Below are positions 46,563-58,250 of a DNA stretch of 64,000 nucleotides, one piece after another; within the stretch, counting starts at the first letter, position 1; each line of letters opens with the position of its first letter. The position numbers and the translations under genes are program-made. The notes under the pieces are model-generated. The model searched no databases and was not told the DNA's origin. It saw only the letters and a list, made by a program, of their open reading frames with translations. Source of the stretch: Bryoerythrophyllum caledonicum (Eukaryota > Streptophyta > Bryopsida > Pottiales > Pottiaceae); contig OZ020518.1 of NCBI GenBank assembly GCA_963971425.1, forward strand, positions 7,791,989 through 7,855,988, written 5' to 3'.

Positions 46563-48391
46563 TGATTCTAAATTCTTCCCGGGATGGTCTAGCGTCAACC
46601 GTTAAGTAGTTTGTCTTTAATTAGAGGTCAAAAAGCTATCTTTCCATTGAAATACTTAAGTTTATGCACTCGTTTTTAGGGAATTAAACCTTAAAACATA
46701 TCACCCTTAACATTCCACTCTTAAGGTATTAATCCCAAGGATTTAAGTGCTTAGGTAGAGCCTTGCTCCTCCAAAGAGCCTTGCTCTTGAGTTAACTATG
46801 AATATGCACGTTTGTTAGTTTCCTATACTTTTGCCATCTTCGGCATTTGGATACTATCCATTGCACTCATGGTTGATTCCTTAATTAATTCCATTTAGAA
46901 TTCACAAACTTACCTCGTGTAATTCGCTCCACTTTTCACGTACATCCCACGGTTCACGTACTCACGTACTTATCACAAGTGTTAGTCTCGAACAACACAT
47001 AAGTTAGATTAAGCCTCTAAATATTTCTACTCTAAGTCCGGACTTAAGTCTAACCTATCTATTAGTCTTTAACACTTAAATGCAAAAAGAGTATCTTCAC
47101 TCTTACACTTGCATGACTTAAGTTCTGTAACTCAGGCTTAAGTTTTACCATTCAGACTTAAGTCCTTACTCACTGTAGACTTAAGTCCTAACACTCAGAC
47201 TTAAGTCCTATCGTCTATACTTAAGTTCTTTCTCACTCTGGACTTAAGTCCTGTCACTTATACTTAAGTCCCTCTTCACTCTAGACTTAAGTTTTATCAT
47301 TCAGACTTAAGTTCTATTCCACTGTAGACTTAAGTTCTTCCACTTAGACTTAAGTCCTGTCATTCATACTTAAGTCCTTCCTAACTCTAGACTTAAGTTT
47401 TGTTGTTTACACATGCACGAGACTCCCGTCTTATGTCTTAATACTTAAGTTTCCACACCTGAACTTAAGTATTTCATCAATTACTTATGCATTCCTCACA
47501 TTAATGCATTAAGTTTCTTACTCCAAATTAATTTCTAAATGCCTTACATACACTTAGAATTATTACATTAATATTCACAATGTCACTTTGACATAGTTAG
47601 GATCTTCCCTAACTTTATCTCTTGAAGTTTTAACATTATTAAGTATTCATATTTCACTCATATGTAATACATTAAATTTAATTCATCACACACACAATTT
47701 CATGTCACATAATTAATTAGGATAGTATCCTAATTTTTACAATGAAGATCTAAATAAATATATAATGCATTTATGCATAGGAATTTATTCACAATTAATA
47801 CCTCATGCATATATTGCATTCACAAAACACAATATTAAATTTATTCAATGAAGTTCAAATATTATTGTAATTATACATATGATTCAAGTCACACACAAGA
47901 CTCTACACACGCAAATTCAATAATAATTATATATTAATAATTTCACACACAACATAATACTCTTACAACATAAGAGATTTCTTCAATTACTAGCTTTTTT
48001 CACCTAAGCTAGGGCTCACTCCAACCTTCCTCCAAGGAATTTCTATGGTAATGGCCAAGAATGCTAAAAATTCAAGCTAGTCATTCTACTCAAACCCAAG
48101 AGGCACACCTCTTGGAAAAACGGTTTTGCCTATAATTAACCATTGAGATTAATTCCACTAAATCCTCACATCTATTCATATCTAGATATGAAAGGGTACA
48201 CCCTTCCCAAAGGGTGCGAGTTCAACCCTTTTCCCATTAATCCTTCTATCTTAGATACGAAGAGGTACTTTTCAATTAATTAAGTACTTAATGTAAACTT
48301 AATCATTAATTATTTAATTCTCCATATATCTACAACCCTTTTTACACTTAATTTTCTGAAAAAATCTATTTTAAGGATTTAGGCTCTACAC
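46563..48391. repeat. Dispersed repeat R2, copy 2
   Basis: Same orientation and same landmarks as 20490-22239: GGGATGGTCTAGCGTCAACC at the start, ACTTAAGT array at 47030-47410, GGATTTAGGCTCTACA at the end. Slightly longer (1.83 kb), mostly in the array. The sequence 30-60 bases upstream of the start (CACCCAAGACTCACACAAG) is only loosely like that before copy 1. Confidence 0.7.
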
Positions 48392-49020
48392 TTCCCGGGC
48401 ATTCTTTTTAGTTTTAACCGGGCATAACCTTGGTGGTTTTAAGGCCCAATTATATCACCACTATAACACTAATTAACTAGTTAAGAATTCACCTACTTTC
48501 ACTAATTATTATACAAGCTAAGTATTACTAACTACTTTGCCAGTTATCTAAGCTAATAATCACAATTAGATAGTTTTTGGGTAGGGGCAACCAAGTGGGA
48601 GTTTCATACTCCTACAACAAGGATTAGAAACGGTTCCTCTTAGAAGATGATGATGTCTCGAGGACAGTGTCGTCATGGAAGCGCGGACAACCTCACAATG
48701 GTATGGCAAGAGTCAAGGCAAGTCCCACCGATTTAGATACCCCTTTGTACAAATGTTTTTAAAATGCATGAATATGATTACAAATTGCACTGCTAAGAGC
48801 AAGGTGTAGGTATTCTAGTTATTGTATTTGGATTCATGGTTTGAAAGTAGTACGACTGTAAGTAAAAATTTAGAAATATGGGAGCATCAATCTTATAATA
48901 AAACCTTCCATTGACATTCATTCGGTTCTTTCATATGAAGAATTTCTCTTTCTTTGAAGATGTTAAACAAATTTTTTTCTAGAATGTAGAAATTATTTGA
49001 CTAAAGTCAACCATTTCTAC
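48392..49020. other. Intergenic DNA
   Basis: No gene seen. 48835-48860 carries GGTTTGAAAGTAGTAC, a short match to the TTAA-element interior. Confidence 0.4.
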
Positions 49021-49023
49021 ATA

Positions 49024-49140
49024 ATTTGGGCGCAGGTAAATTGGCGGTCGCCCAATTTACCCGCGGTCGGAGCCTAGTCGGCGCTCGATCGCTCGGCTAC
49101 CACCCCAATCAAAGCCGGCTTGGTGTGCCTGCGCCCAATG
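49024..49140. repeat. GC-rich fold-back sequence
   Basis: Outer inverted repeat TTGGGCGCAGG (49026-49036) and CCTGCGCCCAA (about 49129-49139). Just inside is a tight hairpin GTAAATTGG-CGGTCGC-CCAATTTAC. The block is far more GC-rich than its surroundings. It may be a small fold-back element; no target duplication is clear. Confidence 0.5.
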
Positions 49141-49199
49141 ACCGCCCGATCACCACCCTAGACCCCGAGCCACTGGCCCGGTCGTCCGAAATTACTAGG

Positions 49200-50900
49200 T
49201 TTGGCCCTTGACTTCTATGTGGCTATTTACTGATGTAAGGGTTGTCCGGAGGAAAAAAAAATGAACACTGAGTAGAGCTCCACATTTCTTGGTGAGGGGA
49301 GGAGAGGGACTTAGTTGCAAAACCCTAGAACACGCACAACAGGAGGTGGTTGGCCCTGTTGTTGAGCCTGCGTGAGTCTAGGTTGTTGGAAAAGTGGTTA
49401 GGTGTGGAAAGCTGAGCATGTATGTAGGCAAGGCTCAAAATTTTTAGATCTAGGATTAGAAGATTGATGTATGAGAGTTGGTGACAAGATCTTGTTGTGA
49501 GAGATCTGAAGCAAGGGGCACTTGTGTTGGAGCACAGAATTGGTTGTTTTCAATCTCACCCACAAGGTCACTCTACCCCAGATCTGAGAATAGATAGACT
49601 GAATCTGCTACCTCCCATATAATCCCTCCCCCTCCGCAATCCAGGTGCTCAAGCAAACAAGATTGAAGACAAGACCTACCCACCATCGCTGGAAGGCGTC
49701 AGCATCGCGCCACATCAGGCTACATCTCCCCCCACTACTTTTTGTTACTCCTTTCTAGCACAAACTTTGCTTTGCATTAACATTATTTTTGTTTCCTTTA
49801 ACACACCCACACTAGGATCCTCACTTACATTATGTTTGTGTGAAAAAAACTCCAATAGATGCTTAACACCAGATCTAGTACACCACACACCCACATACAC
49901 GGAAACCACATTCCGCCTCACTTATGCTTGTGATCTAGATCTAAGGAGCACTAACTCCATCGCAGTAAGCACGAGTACACTGCGTACACAGATACAAGCT
50001 ATCAGTAAAAACCAGCTGGTGCCGAAGATTACACAACCACGAAACCAACACGCAAGATCGGCGAGCAACTCATGGAAATCGCCCGCGGAGGACGTGAAGA
50101 ATAATCAGCTCCTCGCTCCAGTGCCGACTCAACACATCGCCCACAGCTGTACACCAAAGGAAATCAGTACACGCGAATCAAGTGTACAATGCGGAAACCA
50201 ACACCAATAGAATCCAGGTAAGCTCCCTTATAACCTTTCTCCTCTCTATTTTTACGACACACATTTCTCACAGAGCCCCCCATACACATTGCACATATCT
50301 CTCCACTCAACTAGCAATAGCACTAACACCACAATCCACTCTAGAACCCCCGACGCACTAAACCCTAGCTACTTGCATCCCAACAAACGCACATACAAGA
50401 TTACTAGGTTAGGTTGTACCTCAAAAATTTGTTGTCTATGCTGCTATAGATACATCCAGAGGCCAACCACAGCCGAAAGCAACCTACACCGGAAACAATA
50501 CAACCAGATCAGTACATACAAACAAGACAAACACATAGAACAGCGTCAACATTCGAGGGCAGACAAACCTCTCCCCAGCTTCCAAACCACCTCTAGTCCC
50601 TCTCACCCTCTCGCCAATCCCCCATCCTTCATTACCAGCCCACTCCCCCCCACCCAACCTTCTCTAAAACCCTCTCAGCCTTCCACAACGCACCTACGGC
50701 CTCCCCTCTCACCTCCACTCTCCCTATCCAAATTCCTAACCCTTCTCCTCACTCCTAGACCACTCACAAGTACATTTACACAACAATCCCCACCTCTTGA
50801 ACCCGAATAATCCAAAGAAATAGAGGCCTGAGACTTACCAAAGTAGAGCCCCAAAATCGGAGACCATGAATTCAACATCACCGTCGACCCACACATCAGG
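49200..50900 (+). other. AC-rich leader region of the LINE, or flanking DNA
   Basis: From about 49800 the plus strand becomes poor in G and rich in A and C, like the LINE further on. Splice-donor-like AATCCAGGTAAGC (50213) and ACTAAGGTAAGT (51700) occur. No protein is recognised. GGCCCTTGACTTCTATG (49202) recurs at 52310, inside the ORF1 region, as a short duplicated piece. Confidence 0.35.
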
Positions 50901-50904
50901 ACAA

Positions 50905-51640
50905 ACATCAAGGAGTGCCTCTACACAGCGAACTTCACCACCACCAAAACAGAGAGAAGAAGGTGCCAAAACAGGATGATTATCAAGGCGCGCCCTTGCG
51001 CAGAAGACTACACCACCTGCACCAAGGTACGCCCTCGCACGGCGAACGCCACCTTCACCAAAATCGCAAGCAGCAGGGGCGAAAATTTGACAATCACCAA
51101 GGCGCGCCATCACGACACAAACACCCCGAGTTCTGTAGACTAGAGCAACAAGCCTCAACACAAGAGAGACAACAAGGCGAGCTCTCGCAGAACGAGCGCC
51201 ACCTCTATCAAAGACAGGTACAGAAGAGGAATAACCAAGACAAACCCCGCTACTCGCCTTCGTGCAACGGTCGACTCCAACACTGCAGGTCCGAGCAACA
51301 AGCCCTAGAACAAGACAGGCTCCAAGGCGCGCCCTCGCGCGAAGAGCGCCACCTCTACAGCAGCCGGGCGGAGCCAATACCGAATCAAGACAAGCTCCAG
51401 GAGCTGCCATCGAGCCACGAATGCCTCTAGCATTGTAAGGTCGACCAGACCCCAATTGGGACAGTCATCAAAGCGCACCCCTGCGTAAAGCACGCCGCCT
51501 GCACCAAAGACATGAACAGGTCATCCCGAAGCGAGCTCAGCCCCAAGACGTGCCCCTGCCCAACGGACACCCCCTGCTTAGCAAGCCAGAACAACAGGCA
51601 CCGTACCAAGGCGAACAGCACCGAGTTCAAGCCAAGCGAC
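50905..51640 (+). repeat. Tandem array of about ten 75-base units
   Basis: Degenerate units with a core AAGGCGCGCCCTCGCGC, then GAGCGCCACCTCTACC. Unit cores start near 50985, 51099, 51174, 51324, 51471 and 51545, with weaker ones between, that is at multiples of about 73-76. 75 bases is 25 codons. In one frame the array gives QGAPSREERHLYSSR-type repeats, in others different repeats, so the coding frame is not settled. It is GC-rich inside AC-rich DNA and sits just ahead of ORF1. Confidence 0.6.
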
Positions 51641-53467
51641 AACTGGCCAAACGCGAGGTACTCGTTAGCAGCTGCCCCCAACCAACAATACCCGTATTCA
51701 CTAAGGTAAGTACTCTCCCTCTCTGCATTTGTTCATTGAACTCGAACACTAAAAAAAAAATTAACAACCTCTCTAAAGTAGACTCTCTCCCCCCTTACAT
51801 TGACCCATTAAAACCCAGCACTAAAAATAATACTAAGAATTCTAGCTCTGAAAACATGTCCAGAAGTAAAAGGAACCTTTGCTATGAGGAAATGATGGAT
51901 ATAGATGAAGGAACCTCACACAGAATATTGGCTTCTAAAGAAAAAATTGGTAGAAAAAACATGGAGGAGATTGGCAGCAGCAAAAAGAGCAAAGGCACCA
52001 GCGACGAAGAAGGTACGTCCCCTCTTCTTGACCCCATAACCACGACGTTCAAATTTTGGCTAGGGTATGAAGCCATGGAATGCCTCGCAATCGAAGAGGG
52101 ACTTGAGGAACTCCCACGTGATGAGAAAGTGGAGGATATGATGACAAGAGGATTTCAAGAACACGAAGCGAAGGAGTTCAAAACCGCAAGGATGCATTTT
52201 CAAGGATCCCACAACTCTACTACCCACTTTCAAGACCGGGGAGTGATGAACAACACTACAATATCACTCAACTTCCCAAAGGCACGAAGATCACCAGTGC
52301 CACAAGTTTGGCCCTTGACTTCCATGTTGCTATTTACTTTGAGCCATCCTCCTCTCTCTTATTGCATGATGATGTCCACAAGATGATAACACATAGACTA
52401 GTGGTCATGGAAATCAAATAAGGGTCAAAAGTTATGGATCCCATTCACATTCAATGCCATAGTGTCAAGAGAGGGGGACAAAAAGGTGTTTGGACCGGTA
52501 TGTTTAAGCTACACTTACTCAACCCCGAAATGGATGCCCTTATGTTGCTAAAAGGAATAAGGCATTTTATTCTCACCTTTGACAATCAAAACATCATTGG
52601 AAAGGTGTGTAAATCTTTTCCCCTAACCACTAACTCTTCTAACCTCTCCGTGCAAGTGAGAAGTGACACATTCATAGGTACATCTTCCCATCAACTATTC
52701 AAGGACATCCTCTACAATAGCTTCAAACATGGCCAAGATTATGAGATCACGGGAGTGACTAAGGGAGAAGGAGACTCACTAGCCTTTATTGCTGTGACCA
52801 CCCCCCTCCAAGCCTCCAAGATACAACACATCACCACCCACCATGAGATCATAAAGCAAGGAAGACCTACATTGGAGGGCGAGTGACACCCGAAGTCAAG
52901 GCCAAGAAGGATGCCATCTCTCTCACCCTCTCCCCCTTACCCCTTCTCATGAGTGTGCATGATACTACTAGTAATGCTATTCATAAGATTATGGGAGAGA
53001 ATAACATTAACTCCATTTGGTTCCACAAGGAAATCGAGGGTAGACACAATGGTAAGGTTAATGTTGAATGCACTAACCCCATTGTGTATAAGCAATTTAG
53101 CATAGGTGACAACTTCGTGGACTTTACTCCGCATTGGAAGAGCTTAGAAAGTAAACAACCTCCTACCGAAGAACAAATCAAGGCCTTTGGATTCAACAAC
53201 ATCAACACCGCAATGGTTAACACCATTGCAACCTTCAAGATTCAAGACGCCCCCATCAACATTACCAAGAAGGAATTAAAGGAAGCTTCGGAGGAAAACA
53301 ACAAAAAGATGCTAGAAGAAAGTAAAAAATACACCGATGCACTACATAGCGAGTTGGTGGATCAAATGGACAAGGTGGAGAATGCCATGAATGCCACATT
53401 TCTTGCACTCCAAACCATGAAGGGAAGAATGCCACAAAGACTTGAAGACAAGCGGCCAAACATGTGA
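51550..53467 (+). pseudogene. LINE ORF1-like region in three frames
   Basis: Consecutive open pieces 51550-52386, 52434-52886 and 52883-53467 overlap or abut in different frames, as expected of one ORF with small indels. Piece 1 has a charged start (MSRSKRNLCYEEMMDIDEG, then KSKGTSDEE). Piece 2 includes VWTGMFKLHLLNPEMDALML and a KHGQDYEITGV stretch. Piece 3 ends in a Lys/Glu-rich helix (TKKELKEASEENNKKMLEES, then MDKVENAMN) that could be a coiled coil, as in many ORF1 proteins. No zinc knuckle or RRM was recognised. Pieces 2 and 3 overlap at GTGA (52883-52886). The role of RNA binding is only inferred from position. Confidence 0.5.
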
Positions 53468-54071
53468 AGACCAATGACCACACGATAATCCATACTTACC
53501 ATCCATATAGTTATATACAATACATATGGTACTTTACAATATACATATCCTCTCATTATACTAACACTATACACATCATTGTAGATACGTACTTAGATAG
53601 TACATACAAACATTGTACTACCCTCCATTTTAATACCAATACAATTACTATACACGGTACGTATACACACATGACCATCCAATGTACCATCCACCAAATA
53701 AAATACCTTGTATACTACACAAAATACTCTATCAAATACCACACCAAGTACAACTACCAAATACCAAAGAGAAAAACACATACATATACACATACTAGTA
53801 AACATATAACAAAAAACTCACATAACAATATAATGTGCAATACACATAACAATACACCAACAAATACACAAATATACACACACACAAACACACCACCTTG
53901 CACAAATACAAAAAATTACACATACATAAAAACCATACAAAATAACACACAAAGAAACACACAAAAAAACTCACAAACCATGAAAACAAATTGGTACAAA
54001 ATAGCACCAAATATCACAAAACCACACACACCATACATATGAAAAAATAGAACTAAAAACATACAAACTAA
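53468..54071 (+). other. A/C-rich spacer between ORF1 and ORF2
   Basis: Almost free of G on the plus strand, with runs of ACACA, TACAT and ACAAA. An open stretch of 192 codons (53464-54042) exists, but its composition (Thr, His, Asn, Tyr, Ile) simply follows the base bias, and I do not accept it as a gene. Confidence 0.5.
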
Positions 54072-57000
54072 TACACACAAACCCACCCTAAACACAAAAC
54101 AACTAGCAACCATACTTCTAGTACAACAAAAGAAAAAACAATAACACACCCAAACAGAAACTCATACTCACTACAGAACAAGCACAAAAAAAAACTTCAT
54201 AAAGTTACACAAAAGACAAGAATTCTAAAACACAACACCAAACCAAAACACATAAAACTCCTATTACTTTTAGGAGGAGACATTGAAATTAACCCGGGCC
54301 CAATGCCTAATATACTAAAAAGACACCCTACATCACATAAGAAAAATGCCAAAATATACTTCATACCTAATATCATAAAATTCCAACCGGGATATAGACA
54401 CATTGCAAAATCCTTCGCACCTTTCTTAAAAAACACACATACACTACAACACACACATAATGCTACACACCCAAACATTGCCCAATACATACAACAAAAA
54501 AATACGCATCCACCACCCTACATTCTATATGCCCTAGTAGTCACTATTCACCCACACATAGATGAATGGAACCATCTCCTAAATCCACAAAATTTGAATA
54601 CAATTACATGGACCAATACACTTCTACAAACTTTACTAAACTTACAAAACCCACCAGAACGACACATTCACACTAAGCACCCTTATATAAAGTTTCTTGA
54701 AGACAACCAAAATATTATAAACCATGAGAACTCAATACATAAGGAACTATACGACTTTTTACATAGTCAAACCATACCTCCCTCAAATGAAACAATAAAA
54801 CTAAAATTCCCTTACCTCCCTAACAATCTCATCAATGAATCACTAAAATGTTTAGACCCTATACCAGAATACACCCACCCACCTCCACCACTTCCCTACA
54901 TCCCTCCACAAAATCAAAACATTAGATCAAATCAAGAAAATACATACATAATCACATGGAATGCCTCCTCTCTAAACATTGCCCTTTCTAGCTTACAAAC
55001 TTTGGTCACGCACACAGACACACCACCAGCCCTCATAGTTATACAAGAAACAAAATTATCCGCCACAAAATCTACAAATTATATACAAAATATATTTCAA
55101 GACTATAAACTCATCTTTAACAATACACATGCACTTACAAGATGCATCCAACAACGAAGACCTTACACACCGGGCCGCGGGGACCTCCTTACACTAATAC
55201 ACAAAAATATGCCTTCCCGGGCAACATCAACAAAATTCCTACCCCAATGCACATATCACCATACATTCAAATAATCAAAATTACTAATCACCCACTACAA
55301 CCATGGTTAATCTTTCACATGTATATGCCATCTCATCCCGAAGATACTAGATTTATCATAGACATATAAAACACTATTACATCTCAAATTAATAATAACC
55401 TCAATCACACATACCTATTATGTGGAGACTTCAACAGAGACATAGCATTAATGGGTCGCCAAAATGGAAATCATAACACCCCCCTTCAAACCATTGATTA
55501 CCAATGGCGCAGCTTCACAGAAAACTTAAACTTCGTCTACATCAATACCGATACACAATTCTCTAGACAAGGTGGCTATAATTATAGTGATTGGAGTCTA
55601 ATAGATGGATTCTATATAAATACAAACAACAATACACAATACACCTCTACAACAAACAAGGATGATATTCTCAACTCAGACCACTTACCTATACGAATGC
55701 ACATCCCAAATAACACATTAATTAATAGAACTCCCACAACTCTAAACAATGACACTATACGCATACTCAACTCCATCTCAAAAGACAATATAAAAAAATT
55801 CAACACAAAATTCTTTGAAGAAAACTCCATACGAATAGACTCCCTCATAAACACTATTGAAAATAATAGTCAACTATCACAAATACAATGGCAAGAAGCA
55901 TGCCACACCCTAGACAAACTCATCAATAAAATCTCTGACACACTAGAACAAACTTGTAGAGCCCACCCAATACCTCAAATGACAAACAGAACTTCTCAAC
56001 AAGGTAGTTATTTATCCCCCAAACTTTTAAAAACTTGGAAACAACACCTAACTACATACCATGTTATACGAAAAACCATTAGAATTGTAAAAAACAACCC
56101 TCAATGGCGTAACCACCCCATATGCAATGAACTACTAACTGTAGAACACACCCAAATCCCTACCCCACCGCCTCCGGATCTACCCCACGATACATGGATA
56201 AAAGATATCGCACTAATTGCAAAAAATGCCAACATACAAGCCCGAAAAGTAACCTCAAAATACGCCAAAGATAACATTAAGAAAGCCATCTCAAAATACA
56301 GACAATTATTTGAAATTAGCCCAAAAAAATAAACAAAAAAGTCTTTAAAAACCTTGAAATCCCGCCGATGGATTGTATCACAGATCAATATAATAATATT
56401 CTGACTAGCCCCGAAGACATTGCGAATGAAATATTCAACCAACAAACATGGTCATTCCTCCCATTCGGTTTATACTTAGTGAGAGGCCCAAGGGCTTTAA
56501 AAATGACATTTTTATGAAGTGTGACCATGGAAGTGTGACCATGAAGTATGACCATGGAATTAATCCATTTTCCTTGGTCACAGCTCTTGGTCTGTAGTGT
56601 AAACCGCCCCTAATTACCAACCACAACATCCAATTGAATGTACATGTGCAGTACGCCAATATCCATGGCATGACCTTGATGGATTTACCCTCGACAAACG
56701 AGGCGAACCATAAATTCCACTTCGTAAATACTTCAACAAAGCCACATACGACACATGCCTTCAAAATCTTGGTAACAACAAAGCCCCAGGCCCAGATCGC
56801 ATACCAAATTCAACACTCAAAAACATGCCTCCAAGATTTCATAAATTATTATTCCTATTCTTCTCTCACTGCTATAAACAAAAATAAATACCGACCTCAT
56901 GGAAATCAAGTGCAACAATTTTACTATACAAAAATGGTGACCCGTCCATACTACCCAACTATAGGCCAATTGCACTAGCTAATACAATATATAAACTCTT

Positions 57001-57936
57001 CACTAGTACACTCACCTCTATACTATCCTCATACCGTGAAAATTTTAAAATCCTACATGATAGTCAAGAGGGATTTAGAGCAGAGAGAAGTACCGCTCGA
57101 CAAATACAAACTATAATAGCCGCACTAGAAGACGCAGGATTTACAAACCAAGATATATACATATTATATGTTGACTTTAAAAATGCCTTTGGCACAATAG
57201 ACCATGCTAGCAATAACTAGCAATAATGATGGCTCTTGGTTACCCAAAAGATGCAACCACACTTGTTGGAAACATCTACTCCCAATCATCCACTTACTAT
57301 ATAAGTGAACACTTTGGGAAAACAAAACCTATACCCATTCAAAGAGGAACTATACAAGGGGACACCCTTAGCCCATACCTATTAATTATATTCTTAGAAC
57401 CACTATTCAGATGGCTAGAACGAGGCAACAATGGATACACTTTTGGCACATCACAAGCCACAATAAACTCTGCCGCAGACGCGGATGACCTCGCCACCAT
57501 AACTAACAAAATTAAATCTATCCAAATACAACTCAATAAAATTAATAGATATTGCAAATGGACTGGTATGGACGTAGGTGTCCCAAAGTGTGCCGCTACC
57601 GGATGCCCAAACAAATCCAAATTGAACCCTAGCACTTTCAATGCCCTAATGCAAGCTTCTAACATCAATTACCGCAATCAACCAATCCCTATACTACATC
57701 AAAATGAACCATACATATACCTAGGTACAAATCTTGTTCCCTCACGAAAATGGAAAATCCAAATTCATACTACAACCACGAAACTCATCAAACAATGCAA
57801 AGAACTAACAACATGTCCGGCCACCATGAAACAAAAAATTAAAATGGTTGATACCGTACTACGCCCATGTGTGGCATACAGTTTCTACGGCGTACCATAC
57901 TCTATGCCAGCTATCAAAAAACTTGATAAAAAATAA
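54072..57936 (+). pseudogene. LINE ORF2: 2A, endonuclease and reverse transcriptase
   Basis: The frame is open from the TAA at 54069-54071 to 55274 and is the 2A frame; no ATG precedes 2A in it. Endonuclease: ITWNASSL (about 54951), IVIQETKLS (about 55035), CGDFNRD (55420), SLIDGFY (55597) and SDHLPI (about 55676), the last with the catalytic His. Reverse transcriptase: NKAPGPDRIPN (about 56776), NGDPSILPNYRPIALAN (about 56934), SQEGFRAERSTARQIQT (about 57063), ILYVDFKNAFGTIDHA (about 57160), RGTIQGDTLSPYLL (57343) and ADADDLATI (57475), where the usual Tyr/Phe of the Y/FADD box is Asp. Downstream: YLGTNL (57719) and GVPYSMPAI (57889). Several shifts and stops make it non-functional as it stands. 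Confidence 0.8.
54255..54302 (+). other. 2A ribosome-skipping peptide motif
   Basis: Codons read KLLLLLGGDIEINPGP, followed by Met. This matches the 2A signature D-[VI]-E-x-N-P-G-P with the usual hydrophobic, Leu-rich stretch before it. At such sites the ribosome fails to form the Gly-Pro bond and releases the upstream chain. Similar 2A peptides are known at the N-terminus of ORF2 in several APE-type LINEs, ahead of the endonuclease, which is exactly the position here. Confidence 0.85.
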
Positions 57937-58250
57937 TAGCCATACAAAAAACTATATGTGGATTACCAAAATGTATGTCAAATGTAATAACCCAACTCCC
58001 ACATAACCTATTTGGGCAAGAAGCTTTCTCCCTCAAAAATGCATATCTCTGATGTATATGTGAACAACTACAAAATGCTTTAAACGATATAGGTAGACTT
58101 GGAAAAATATATAATGGATTAACTCATTATGTCCTTGCCCAATACGGTGGTGCCAAAAACATACCCAGAATTTAAAAAAAGTGACTGCATAAGATCACCA
58201 ACAACACATTCTTCTTATTAAAACACATAGCTAAAGTCCACCTTAAAAGT

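Noticed and set aside
20490..48391. One giant LTR element bounded by the two R2 copies
   Set aside because: The interior holds a kinase gene, R1, a 5S-like sequence and a transposase relic, and the outer flanks share no target duplication.
50835..51455. Minus-strand 206-codon frame
   Set aside because: Produced by the GC-rich 75-base array; composition (Arg, Ala, Gly, Cys, Leu) follows the repeat and the strand is opposite to the LINE.
53464..54042. 192-codon plus-strand frame in the LINE spacer
   Set aside because: Follows the extreme A/C base bias; low complexity, no domain, not in frame with 2A.
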